Notes under the pieces: generated by a model
Told to the model about the DNA's origin: nothing
The model's input: only the letters and a program-made list of their open reading frames with translations
Database searches by the model: none
In this document: positions 39,619-50,886 of the stretch, one piece after another
How the letters are laid out: every line of letters begins with the position of its first letter
Numbering within the stretch: position 1 is the first letter of the stretch
Assembly (NCBI GenBank): GCA_025358645.1
Contig: JANYIW010000338.1
Coordinates: forward strand, 1-51,882
Direction of reading: 5' to 3'
DNA length: 51,882 bases
DNA from: Bacteroidales bacterium
GTDB lineage: Bacteria; Bacteroidota; Bacteroidia; Bacteroidales; VadinHA17
Position numbers and translations under genes: made by a program

Positions 39619-42270
39619 ATGAAAAAAGTTTGTTCACTAATTCTGGCTTTATCACTGTCTGCTGCAACATTCATTTTAAGGGCACAACAGAGTTCATACC
39701 AATTCCCGTTTCGGAATCCGGCCCTCTCTGTTGACGAAAGAGTAAATGATCTTGTATCACGGATGACACTTCAGGAGAAAGCCGATCAGTTGGTATATAC
39801 TTCACCGGCAATTCCCCGTCTGAGTATTCCTGCATACACATGGTGGAATGAAGCTCTGCATGGTGTGGCACGAGCAGGTTATGCAACTGTGTTCCCTCAA
39901 TCAATAACCATAGCAAACTCATGGGACGAAGCGCTTTTATTCAATGTAGCGAATGCTATCTCTGATGAAGCAAGGGCAAAATATCATGAGTTTCAGAGAA
40001 ATGGGAAGACAGGAATCTACCAGGGGCTCACCTTCTGGTCTCCAAATATTAACATCTTCCGCGATCCGCGATGGGGAAGAGGCCACGAGACTTATGGCGA
40101 GGATCCATTTCTTACAGGAAGAATGGGGTATGAATTTGTCAGAGGTATGCAGGGTGACGATCCCAAATATCTAAAGACAGTAGCAACAGCCAAACACTTT
40201 GCTGTTCACTCTGGTCCGGAGCCGTCGCGACACACATTTAATGCAAAAGTTAGTGAGATAGATCTCAGGGAAACATATCTTCCTGCCTTCCGTACGCTTG
40301 TGATGGATGCAGGGGTATACTCGATAATGGGAGCTTATAATATGTTCAGGGATTATCCCTGTTGTGCCAACCCTGTATTGTTTGGCATACTTCGCAATGA
40401 GTGGGGTTTTAAAGGCTATGTCGTCTCTGATTGCTGGGCAATTACCGACTTTTACAAATTTACTCATTTTGCAAAAGATGCTGCCGAGGCAGCCGCCCAG
40501 GCTGTTAAAGCAGGAACTGACATTGAATGTGGTTCTGATTATAAAAACCTGGTGGAGGCAGTTACTCGTGGATTATTAACTGAAGCTGATATAAATGTAG
40601 CTGTAAAAAGAGCATTCACTGCAAGGTTTAAACTTGGGATGTTCGATCCGGATGCAATGGTTCCTTATGCACAGATACCATTTTTTGTAAATTGTTCCGA
40701 TTATAATAATTCCCTTTCACGTGAGGCAGCCCGGAAATCAGTTGTTCTTCTGAAGAATGAAAACAATGTTCTTCCTCTTTCAAAAGATATTAAAACTATT
40801 GCCGTGATAGGCCCCAATGCTGATAACTTTGAATCGCTGATAGGCAATTATAATGGTATACCAAAAGATCCTGTCACTATTCTGAAAGGTATTAATAACA
40901 AGCTTACTCCGGGCACAAAGATAATTTATGCAGAAGGCAGTGATCTGGCAGGAGGAATTCACAATTTATCACCTATCCCTTCCCGATACCTTGAGACACC
41001 CGATGGAATACAGGGCGCTTATGGGGAGTATTTTAATAACAGGGATATGAAAGGGAAACCTGTTTTCACCAGAGTGGATGATAATATCGATTTCTACTGG
41101 GAACTGCTCTCTCCAAGATATGATATGCCCGATGATAATTTTGGTATAAAATGGACCACTTATCTGGTTCCTCCTGTTTCAGGAACCTACGCTATTGGAA
41201 GCTGGGGCTCATCTGGTTATGAAATACTTCTTGAAGGTAAAAAACTGATTTCTTCGAAGAATGAGCATGAAGCCATTCATATTGAAGCACCGGCTGAACT
41301 ACTTGCTGGCAAAAAATATAAAATCGAAGTTCTCTATAAAAACTATGCGGGCGATGCAACTATTAAGCTTTTGTGGGCGCCACCGAGGCCAAACCTTATT
41401 GATCAGGCTGTAAAAGCTGCAAAAGAGGCTGATGCAGTCGTCCTCGTACTTGGATTATCTCAGCGACTTGAAGGCGAAGAAATGGCGATAAAAATTGAAG
41501 GATTTAGTGGTGGTGATCGCACAAACCTGAATCTTCCAGCTACACAGGAACAACTTCTGAATGCCATTACTGCAACCGGGAAACCTATAATAGTAGTATT
41601 GACAAGCGGTGGCGCATTATCAGTAAACAGCGCCCGGGAAAAAGCTGCCGCTATACTGCTTGCCGGCTATGGCGGACAGCAAGGTGGTAATGCTGTTGCA
41701 GATATACTTTTTGGGGATTACAACCCCTCTGGAAGACTCCCTGTAACGTATTATAAATCTATTGATCAGATCCCTGCTTTCGAAAATTATGATATGACAG
41801 GAAAAACCTACAGATTCTTTACTCAGGAACCATTATATCCATTCGGTTATGGGCTCAGTTATGCAACCTTCAGATACAGCGATTTATCAATTCCGGAAAA
41901 TAAAATGGCAGGAGAGAAAGTTACTGTTAAAGTTACTGTAACAAACATTGGAAAAGTTGCCGGAGATGAGGTGGTCGAGCTTTATCTGACAGATGAAAAA
42001 GCATCAACACCGCGACCAATCCGTCAGCTTGAAGGATTTAAAAGGGTTCCTCTTAAACCCGGAGAAAGCAAAATAGTAGAGATTAATCTTGAACCACGTC
42101 AGTTCTCGATGATCAATAATAAAGCTAAACGGGTAATTGAACCTGGATACTTTACAATATCAATAGGAGGCAAGCAACCCGGCTTTGCAGGATATCTCGA
42201 TCCTCAGTTCACGCAGTCATTGACTGGAAGAATAAAGCTTACAGGGAAGGAGGTTCCGTTTGCAAACTAA
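39619..42270 (+). CDS. GH3 exo-beta-glycosidase with PA14 insert
   Basis: An 883-residue exported enzyme (signal peptide to about FILRAQ). The N-terminal GH3 TIM barrel carries WSPNINIFRDPRWGRGHETY, KHFAVHSGPEPSRH and the nucleophile Asp271 in YVVSDCWAITDF. A PA14 domain (about 460-595, GAYGEYFNNRDMKG, YEILLEGKKLISS) is inserted in the second domain. After it come GLSQRLEGEEM and a C-terminal fibronectin-III-like domain (VTVTNIGKVAGDEVVELYL). The active-site motifs are those of the beta-xylosidase/beta-glucosidase branch. Either beta-glucosidase (glucomannan oligomers) or beta-xylosidase is possible. It converges with the GH27 gene and there is no clear terminator between them. Confidence 0.9.
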   Translation: MKKVCSLILALSLSAATFILRAQQSSYQFPFRNPALSVDERVNDLVSRMTLQEKADQLVYTSPAIPRLSIPAYTWWNEALHGVARAGYATVFPQSITIANSWDEALLFNVANAISDEARAKYHEFQRNGKTGIYQGLTFWSPNINIFRDPRWGRGHETYGEDPFLTGRMGYEFVRGMQGDDPKYLKTVATAKHFAVHSGPEPSRHTFNAKVSEIDLRETYLPAFRTLVMDAGVYSIMGAYNMFRDYPCCANPVLFGILRNEWGFKGYVVSDCWAITDFYKFTHFAKDAAEAAAQAVKAGTDIECGSDYKNLVEAVTRGLLTEADINVAVKRAFTARFKLGMFDPDAMVPYAQIPFFVNCSDYNNSLSREAARKSVVLLKNENNVLPLSKDIKTIAVIGPNADNFESLIGNYNGIPKDPVTILKGINNKLTPGTKIIYAEGSDLAGGIHNLSPIPSRYLETPDGIQGAYGEYFNNRDMKGKPVFTRVDDNIDFYWELLSPRYDMPDDNFGIKWTTYLVPPVSGTYAIGSWGSSGYEILLEGKKLISSKNEHEAIHIEAPAELLAGKKYKIEVLYKNYAGDATIKLLWAPPRPNLIDQAVKAAKEADAVVLVLGLSQRLEGEEMAIKIEGFSGGDRTNLNLPATQEQLLNAITATGKPIIVVLTSGGALSVNSAREKAAAILLAGYGGQQGGNAVADILFGDYNPSGRLPVTYYKSIDQIPAFENYDMTGKTYRFFTQEPLYPFGYGLSYATFRYSDLSIPENKMAGEKVTVKVTVTNIGKVAGDEVVELYLTDEKASTPRPIRQLEGFKRVPLKPGESKIVEINLEPRQFSMINNKAKRVIEPGYFTISIGGKQPGFAGYLDPQFTQSLTGRIKLTGKEVPFAN

Positions 42271-42358
42271 GCTCACGAACTCACCCCCTTTCCTTGTAAA
42301 TTCAGGTAGGCTGGTAAATTTATGTGAAAGAGAAACAGACCTGCGTAAGCTGTTTAGT

Positions 42359-43549
42359 TTATTTCTTAACAAACCTAAACACTTTCACAGAATGGGGCAG
42401 AATATCAATATACATTGATGTCTCTTTCAGAACCAGATTTTTATGATCCCACAGATCTCTTATGAGGAAGTTTTCAATAGTAAGCGATGCCCCACCTCTT
42501 GCGCCTCCGCCTCGTCTTCCTGAATTCACCTGAGCCAGAAGAGCAAAGTCAACAAGAACTGTTTTTTTCTCGTCGCTTTTATTTAAGAGACATACAGCTT
42601 TTTCATTGTTTGCAAGTGGTTTTATCCAGATCTGATAATCCGCATTATCCCTGTAGCAGGTTGCCTGTCTGCCAACTGAATCCTGGTCCAAAGCAATGAT
42701 TTCTTTATTCATCAGGATAGATCTTGTTTCAGGAGTCATGTTCTGAAGATCATTTCCGGCAAGTAATGGGGCAGCCAGCATACACCAGAGTGAAAAATGT
42801 GTCTTGTACTCATCTGTGGTCATGCCCCCGTTTCCGACTTCCAGCATATCCGGATCATTCCATCGTCCCGGCCCCGCATATCTGGCAAGATCTTTCTGTT
42901 GTGAAAAAATAGTGATCATACTGTTCCATGAATCGGAAATATCTCCGGTGGTTCGCCAAAGGTGACCAACAGCGCCACCCCACTCCCATGGTTTGTTTGA
43001 ACCCCATTCGCAAAGACTAAATACAATTGGTCTGCCTGCAGTATAAATGGCATCGCGCATGTTAATGTATGAAGATTTGACTTCCTGGGTGCCAGTGTTA
43101 CACCAATCCTCTTTGAGATAATCGACACCCCATTTTGCATAAGTAAGTGCGTCCTGGTATTCATGCCCAAGTGCGCCCGGACGTCCTGCACAGGTCTTTG
43201 TTCCGGCACAGGAATAAATACCAAACTTCAGTCCTTTAGAATGAAGATAATCAGCCAGATATTTAATTCCGTTGGGGAACCGTTCCTTATCTGCAACAAT
43301 CTCACCGTTCTCATCACGTGAAACCTGCCAGCAGTCGTCGATGATAATGAATTCATAACCTGCATCTTTCATACCGCTACTGACCATAGCATCTGCCATT
43401 CCCATAATGAGACTTTCCCGCACATTACAGCCAAATTTGTTCCAGCTATTCCATCCCATAGGAGGCGTTTTAGCGAGATTGTCAAATTTCTGTGCATTAA
43501 CACCTGCACAAAAGAATGTGATCAGTAACAAAAAAACAAATCTTTTCAT
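42359..43549 (-). CDS. GH27 alpha-galactosidase, exported
   Basis: Starting at ATG 43549 the product has 396 residues and a clear signal peptide (MKRFVFLLLITFFCAGVNAQ). The upstream in-frame ATG at 43612 would add a leader and lies before the predicted promoter. GH27 motifs are strong: TPPMGWNSWNKFGCNV at the mature start, FGIYSCAGTKTCAGRPGALG, the nucleophile Asp148 in YLKEDWCNTG, the acid/base region GRWNDPDMLEVGNGGM, and LAAPLLAGNDLQNM. A C-terminal beta-sandwich contains a Gly/Arg-rich loop (GRRGGGARGG). The enzyme removes alpha-galactosyl side groups, in this context from galactomannan or galactoglucomannan. It alone among the hydrolases is on the minus strand. Confidence 0.93.
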   Translation of the reverse strand: MKRFVFLLLITFFCAGVNAQKFDNLAKTPPMGWNSWNKFGCNVRESLIMGMADAMVSSGMKDAGYEFIIIDDCWQVSRDENGEIVADKERFPNGIKYLADYLHSKGLKFGIYSCAGTKTCAGRPGALGHEYQDALTYAKWGVDYLKEDWCNTGTQEVKSSYINMRDAIYTAGRPIVFSLCEWGSNKPWEWGGAVGHLWRTTGDISDSWNSMITIFSQQKDLARYAGPGRWNDPDMLEVGNGGMTTDEYKTHFSLWCMLAAPLLAGNDLQNMTPETRSILMNKEIIALDQDSVGRQATCYRDNADYQIWIKPLANNEKAVCLLNKSDEKKTVLVDFALLAQVNSGRRGGGARGGASLTIENFLIRDLWDHKNLVLKETSMYIDILPHSVKVFRFVKK

Positions 43550-43599
43550 AATGCAATTTTTTATTTCATCAATAAAATAAATATCAACTTTAATGAAAT

Positions 43600-43629
43600 C
43601 AAAGGTACCCACTTATTTCAGCCTCTCAA
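43600..43629 (-). promoter_or_regulatory. Candidate promoter for GH27 gene
   Basis: On the minus strand TTTG (43629-43626), then 18 bases, then TACCTTTG (43607-43600) approximate the Bacteroidota -33/-7 pattern TTTG-N19-TAnnTTTG. The start site would be near 43594, about 45 bases before ATG 43549. Confidence 0.6.
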
Positions 43630-43720
43630 AATTAATTCTTATAATGTTTGAAAAAATTGAAAAGATCTACATCTTTGATCTTAAACTTTGAGACCCCTCC
43701 GAAAAGTCATATTACCCCTA

Positions 43721-43788
43721 TCCCGATAGCTATCGGGACCCCCTAAAGCCTGCCTGCCGCCTGCCTGCCGGTAGGCAGGGTAGGCAGG
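43721..43788. repeat. GC-rich palindromic repeat cluster
   Basis: An 18-base perfect palindrome, TCCCGATAGCTATCGGGA (43721-43738), is followed by CCTGCCT (43760-43766) pairing with AGGCAGG (43773-43779), nested within CCTGCCT (43749-43755) and AGGCAGG (43782-43788). Related GTAGGCAGG words occur near 20.11 kb and an ACCGGCAGCAGG word near 51.63 kb. This looks like an intergenic palindromic element rather than a terminator for either flanking gene. Confidence 0.6.
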
Positions 43789-43803
43789 GGGACTTTGGTA
43801 AAT

Positions 43804-43862
43804 TTTTGATTTTTAGCTTTTTCCCTTTAGGGTTAAGGGTAAAAAAAAGCTGAAAATCAAAA
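43804..43862. repeat. Hairpin repeat, copy 1
   Basis: TTTTGATTTTTAGCTTTTT (43804-43822) pairs with 43844-43862 with one mismatch, around a 21-base loop. The same 19-base arms recur at 49606-49664. The two loops are reverse complements of each other at 18 of 21 positions, so the copies lie in opposite orientation. Confidence 0.8.
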
Positions 43863-44156
43863 TAAACTCCCTTATCGGCGTGGACTCAACTTTGGAATAA
43901 TTGAGGGATAATTATTTTAATAGACCAGAAGAATTAATTTCTTAATCGTTTATATCATACCAGAGATAAATGGAGAAGATAGTATTGCTGGGAATTCCTG
44001 TTTTCTATCTTTGGAGATCATTTAACCGTAAAGCACACTAAATCAGATTTTGCTAACTGTAAGTATGATACGAATCCCATGCATGCAAAGGAAAATTCTT
44101 TGCGAACGTTGCGGATCTTTACGTTCTTTGTGATCAATGGATTTAAGTTCCTGAAA

Positions 44157-45554
44157 ATGTTCCCAGACAGTTTTATACTACGAATTTCAGATCAGAAGTA
44201 TATTGATGCACCGGCTCTACTAAAGACATTGGAAGAGCCATCACCGGTCAGTATAAGGATCAATCCTTCCAAGTGGGACGGTATCCCTGCGGATGCAGAG
44301 CCTGTTCCATGGAGCAGCAACGGATTTTACCTTAAGAACAGACCCTCATACACGCTTGACCCATTATTCCATTCCGGATGTTACTACCCGCAGGAAGCTT
44401 CAGGTATGTTCATTGAGCAGGTTATCAGACAAACCACAGATCTGGCAGGAGATCTGAGAGTTCTTGATCTGTGCGCTGCTCCGGGGGGGAAAAGTATCCT
44501 TCTCTCCGATCTTATTGGTCCCGATAATTTACTGGTTGCCAATGAAGCAATCAGGGCAAGAGCTGGAATTCTTGCGGAGACACTTACAAAATGGGGATCC
44601 GGAAATACACTGGTTACACAAAACGATCCTGCTGCATTCGGTAGGTTACCAGGATACTTTGATGTAATAGTTGTGGATGCTCCCTGTTCAGGCGAAGGAA
44701 TGTTCAGGAGTGAAATTGCCCTTAAAGAATGGTCAGTAAGCAATGCACTTCATTGTTCTGAAAGACAAAAAAGGATACTGATGGATGTCTGGCCCGCTTT
44801 AAAAGAGAACGGGATCCTGGTTTACAGTACATGTACATTTAATCCCGGAGAAAATGAAGAAAATATAAAATGGTTCATCGATAAGAATGAAGCTGAATGT
44901 GTTCCAATCAATGTGTCGGGTTTTAGGGGAATTACTGAAATCGAATTCGAAGGTATTTATGGTTATGGATTTTATCCCGATAAACTTAAAGGTGAAGGAT
45001 TTTTTATCTCGGCAATAAGGAAAACCCGATCGCAGGGAAAGACGCATATCCGAAGCCAGAGGAAAACTGAACTTCACCCGGGTAAAAATGATGTAGCTGT
45101 TGCCGGCAAATGGACAAATTTTTCAGGCGACAGAATCCTAAAGTGGAGAGAAGAGATTTATGCAGTTCCCTACCAGATGAACGATTATATCAATCTTTTT
45201 CAAAACCTTAAAGTTGTGAAGGCAGGTACTAAATTGTTTATTATGAAAAATAACGATGTTTTACCGACTCATGAACTGGCTTTATCGCAATCCTTAAAGA
45301 CTGATGCGTTCCCTCATAAGGAAATAGATTTGCAGAAGGCAATTGCATATCTCAGACGCGATAATTTTGTGTTGGGTAATACCCCTGCAGGATGGAATAT
45401 AGTAACCTGGAAAGGAGTAAATCTTGGATTTGTAAAAAATATTGGAAACAGAGTGAACAACTATTTCCCTGTGGAATGGCGAATCCGCATGAATTTACCC
45501 GAGCCTGGCTCTGAGAATATTATCAAATGGAAAGGTGATGACCCACTACATTGA
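44157..45554 (+). CDS. RsmF-like 16S rRNA m5C methyltransferase (NOL1/NOP2/Sun family)
   Basis: Taken from ATG 44157 (MFPDSFILRISDQ), 465 residues, which matches family N-termini; the ATG at 44079 adds 26 residues coded by a repeat. The N-terminal domain (SPVSIRINPSKW) is followed by CYYPQEASGMFIEQV and the SAM-binding motif VLDLCAAPGGKSILLSDLI. Cys177 lies in VDAPCSGEGMF and the catalytic nucleophile Cys226 in YSTCTFNPGENEENI. A C-terminal RsmF-type (PUA-like) part, about 300-465, includes RDNFVLGNTPAGWN. It methylates cytosine in rRNA in the cytoplasm and is unrelated to glycan use. The mobA-like gene starts 30 bases after it. Confidence 0.88.
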   Translation: MFPDSFILRISDQKYIDAPALLKTLEEPSPVSIRINPSKWDGIPADAEPVPWSSNGFYLKNRPSYTLDPLFHSGCYYPQEASGMFIEQVIRQTTDLAGDLRVLDLCAAPGGKSILLSDLIGPDNLLVANEAIRARAGILAETLTKWGSGNTLVTQNDPAAFGRLPGYFDVIVVDAPCSGEGMFRSEIALKEWSVSNALHCSERQKRILMDVWPALKENGILVYSTCTFNPGENEENIKWFIDKNEAECVPINVSGFRGITEIEFEGIYGYGFYPDKLKGEGFFISAIRKTRSQGKTHIRSQRKTELHPGKNDVAVAGKWTNFSGDRILKWREEIYAVPYQMNDYINLFQNLKVVKAGTKLFIMKNNDVLPTHELALSQSLKTDAFPHKEIDLQKAIAYLRRDNFVLGNTPAGWNIVTWKGVNLGFVKNIGNRVNNYFPVEWRIRMNLPEPGSENIIKWKGDDPLH

Positions 45555-45584
45555 TAAGAACGACTTTTTAACAAGATTATTCTG

Positions 45585-46196
45585 ATGATACATAATATTT
45601 CCGGAGTAATTCTGGCGGGTGGCGCCAGCAAAAGATTCAACGGTATACTTAAGGCTAAGATTGTAATTGATGGGAAGTCAATTATTTCAAGGATTGTTGA
45701 AACCCTGAGTGACATTTTTGATGAGTTAATAATCGTGACAAATACACCTGAGGAGTTCAGGGAATATAATAACTGTAAAATTATTGGTGATCAATACCTG
45801 AATAAAGGACCTCTTGGTGGTATTCACTCAGCGCTAAAAGTATCTGAGAAAGAGGCGCTGTTTGTTTTTGCAGGCGACATGCCTTTGCTTGACAGGCAGA
45901 TTATTATAAAACAGATAGATTTTTATAATATTAATAAATGTGATGTTTTAATTCCACAGATGAATGAATATATTGAACCCCTCCATGGAATATATAAGAA
46001 CACAGTTTTAAAGATTCTTGAAGAATATCTGGAAGGGGATAATAATTTTGCTATCAGAGAGTTTTTTAAAAAGGTAAATGTGCACTATCTGCAATTTGAA
46101 GGATCAGAAAAATCCAGAAGGGCCTTCACAAACATTAACTCACCTTCCGATGTCTCAATTGTCGAAAAATTCCTCAGGCCTGGCGGATATGACTGA
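45585..46196 (+). CDS. mobA: MobA-like nucleotidyltransferase (molybdenum cofactor guanylyltransferase)
   Basis: A 203-residue cytoplasmic protein with the nucleotidyltransferase signature GVILAGGASKRFNG, GDQYLNKGPLGGIHSAL and the metal-binding FAGDMPLLDRQ. EPLHGIYKNTVLKILEEYL fits the MobA C-terminal part. MobA attaches GMP to molybdopterin. No other molybdenum cofactor genes are in the window, and a related nucleotidyltransferase role is possible. It follows the methyltransferase closely and may share its transcript. Confidence 0.78.
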   Translation: MIHNISGVILAGGASKRFNGILKAKIVIDGKSIISRIVETLSDIFDELIIVTNTPEEFREYNNCKIIGDQYLNKGPLGGIHSALKVSEKEALFVFAGDMPLLDRQIIIKQIDFYNINKCDVLIPQMNEYIEPLHGIYKNTVLKILEEYLEGDNNFAIREFFKKVNVHYLQFEGSEKSRRAFTNINSPSDVSIVEKFLRPGGYD

Positions 46197-46207
46197 ATTC
46201 TCCGGAC

Positions 46208-46225
46208 ATCATTCAGTTGAATGAT
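46208..46225. promoter_or_regulatory. Perfect palindrome between mobA-like and GH2 genes
   Basis: ATCATTCA and TGAATGAT form perfect 8-base arms around GT, 60 bases before the GH2 start and 11 after the mobA-like stop. It has no T-tract, so it is a weak terminator at best. It could be an operator for the GH2 gene. Confidence 0.4.
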
Positions 46226-46272
46226 ATGACAGATTGTTCAAATGCATTTTTTATTAACTTTATATCCGTTAA

Positions 46273-49566
<3,294 letters not shown>

Positions 49567-49605
49567 TAAGTTTTAAAGGTTATAGCCACTCAGAATAGTC
49601 AGATT

Positions 49606-49664
49606 TTTTGATTTTTAGCTTTTTTTTACCCTTATCCCTAAAGTTAAAAAGCTAAAAATCAAAA
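49606..49664. repeat. Hairpin repeat, copy 2 (inverted relative to copy 1)
   Basis: TTTTGATTTTTAGCTTTTT (49606-49624) pairs perfectly over 19 bases with 49646-49664 around a 21-base loop. The loop reads as the reverse complement of the loop at 43823-43843 with three differences. As it lies 39 bases after the GH2 stop, it could also act as a transcription terminator. Confidence 0.85.
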
Positions 49665-49770
49665 GTCACCTTTAGGGCATAGCCGTCAAGTTAAGGTGTT
49701 AAATATAGTAAAATAGTGAGAGAGTTTAGTACAAAACAGAATGTAAAGTATTGAATATATATACGATACA

Positions 49771-50194
49771 TTTCCCCTCCTTTTGAAGGAGGGGTGGCCG
49801 GACCACTTTTTAAATATGATACAAATCCTGATGCCGGCCAGGGTGGTTGATTGTTTATTCAAATTCAGGATCTTTTCTTTTGAAGGTTTTTCTTATTTCA
49901 TTTTTTACAAATTCAGGTTCCTGGAATACCAATCTGTTTTCAAACCTCAGTATTGAGAATCCAAGGCCTTCAAGATATTGATCCCTTTTTCTATCTTTTT
50001 CTATTTTATGATATTCACCATGCGGATTTCCATCAAGCTCAATTACAAGTTTTTCTGAAGCACAAAAAAAGTCAACTATGTAGTTACCTATACTGTGTTG
50101 TCTTCTGAATCAACCACCCCGGTCGGGAAATAAAATACTGTATATATAAGATAATCAATTTTCCCGACCACCCCTCCTTCAAAAGGAGGGGAAA
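49771..50194. mobile_element. DUF559-containing repeat element with perfect 27-bp terminal inverted repeats
   Basis: Positions 49771-49797 and 50168-50194 are perfect 27-base inverted repeats (TTTCCCCTCCTTTTGAAGGA then GGGGTGG on the left). Each repeat is itself palindromic (CCCCTCCTT/AAGGAGGGG). A second, inner 10-base pair (49841-49850 and 50110-50119) brackets the DUF559 coding remnant almost exactly. No transposase is encoded in its 424 bases. It is probably a non-autonomous, dispersed element; its mobility is inferred. Confidence 0.65.
49855..50109 (-). pseudogene. DUF559 (Vsr-like endonuclease) gene, 5'-truncated
   Basis: The minus strand encodes 84 residues beginning FRRQHSIGNYIVDFFC, continuing EKLVIELDGNPHGEYH, RDQYLEGLGFSILRFENR and ending in a TAA at 49855. 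This is the core of DUF559, a PD-(D/E)xK/very-short-patch-repair-like nuclease fold, with the D and ExD-type residues (VDFF, IELDG) present. About 30 N-terminal residues normally precede FRRQH; here a TGA lies directly upstream inside the inner repeat, with no start codon. It is therefore a pseudogene, or a repeat-borne cassette truncated at the repeat boundary. Confidence 0.8.
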
Positions 50195-50303
50195 CTTTTT
50201 TACGCAGTTTCTCATTCATCTCCAAAGCTTAAGTTGACGGCTATGCCCAAATGGGGGGCTATAACATATTTCCTTTGTGTTACTTTGTGTTTTATCTTTC
50301 ATC

Positions 50304-50885
50304 TTAACCTTCATTTCCATTAGTCAGTTTTTTAAAGATCTGATGACAGACCCATGCGTCGGTTGCGGCGTATACCTGCTGAGCTTCAGTAAGTTCTTCC
50401 GCTTCCCAGTCGGTTACCTGCTGACGTTTGGAAATCCTGAATCCAAGAACAATAGCGGCCAGTTTTTTCAATCCTGAACTCTGAATACCAAAATCTTTAA
50501 CGAAGTTCTGCAGATCAATGAATCCCTCAGGGTTAAATTTCCTGACCCCCTTTAAAAATCTTATGTCATCATGTACGGCTACTCCGGCTTTAATAACAAG
50601 AGGATCGGATAACAGATCGGCCAATTCATCAGGGATACCCATTTTATTGATCCGGAACAGACATGCAAGGTCGCCGGTTGAAAGCTGGATAAGAGAGACT
50701 GAGTTTTTCTTCCCCTTTTTAAATGTGGGTCTGGTTTCTGTATCAAAACCAAGAAGGTCTGATACAAGAAGCCTTGGAAAAACCTCATAAAATGTTTTGA
50801 GATTATCTACTAAAACTATTTCACCTTTAAACCATGAAAGCTCATGTTCTGCAAGTTCTTCAACTGTAATGTTCTCTTTATACAT
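50304..50885 (-). CDS. RNase D-like 3'-5' exonuclease (DEDDy)
   Basis: A 193-residue cytoplasmic nuclease. ATG 50885 (MYKENITVEELAE) is preferred over 50903 because it avoids a 17-base overlap and, as I recall the family, fits its usual N-terminus. The DEDDy motifs are visible: LLGFDTETRPTF (Exo I), AGVAVHDDIRFLKG (Exo II) and VYAATDAWVCHQIFKKL (Exo III, with the Tyr). The C-terminal HRDC domain of classical RNase D is absent, so it belongs to the short single-domain group found throughout Bacteroidota. It starts one base after the DUF5063 gene and is presumably co-transcribed with it. A role in RNA 3' processing or DNA repair cannot be separated from sequence. Confidence 0.87.
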   Translation of the reverse strand: MYKENITVEELAEHELSWFKGEIVLVDNLKTFYEVFPRLLVSDLLGFDTETRPTFKKGKKNSVSLIQLSTGDLACLFRINKMGIPDELADLLSDPLVIKAGVAVHDDIRFLKGVRKFNPEGFIDLQNFVKDFGIQSSGLKKLAAIVLGFRISKRQQVTDWEAEELTEAQQVYAATDAWVCHQIFKKLTNGNEG

Positions 50886-50886
50886 A

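Larger units (their letters stand above)
43613..44156. other. Repeat-rich intergenic region
   Basis: No gene is seen here apart from a GH27 promoter at its left edge. It carries GC-rich palindromes (43721-43788) and a long AT hairpin (43804-43862), both listed separately. Before the methyltransferase start, 44085-44140 reads AAATTCTTTGCGAACGTTGC and similar words, a degenerate form of the TTTGCG-rich intergenic repeats frequent in bacteria. An in-frame ATG at 44079 lies inside that repeat and is not taken as the start. Confidence 0.6.
49567..50303. other. Nested repeat island, no intact gene
   Basis: The 737 bases hold layered inverted repeats around a truncated DUF559 gene. The outermost pair is GTTATAGCC (49579-49587) with GGCTATAAC (50257-50265). 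Inside it lie GGGCATAGCCGTCAA (49675-49689) with TTGACGGCTATGCCC (50234-50248), then the 27-bp pair at 49771 and 50168, then GGGTGGTTGA (49841-49850) with TCAACCACCC (50110-50119). A further AT hairpin sits at 49606-49664. The remaining sequence is AT-rich and shows nothing else. Confidence 0.75.

Noticed and set aside
43740-43790. CRISPR-like short direct repeats (CTGCC units)
   Set aside because: The units are 7-11 bases with no spacers and pair as nested hairpins; this is a palindromic intergenic element.
44079-44156. N-terminal extension of the methyltransferase gene
   Set aside because: The extra 26 codons lie in a TTTGCG-type intergenic repeat, and the family N-terminus begins at 44157.
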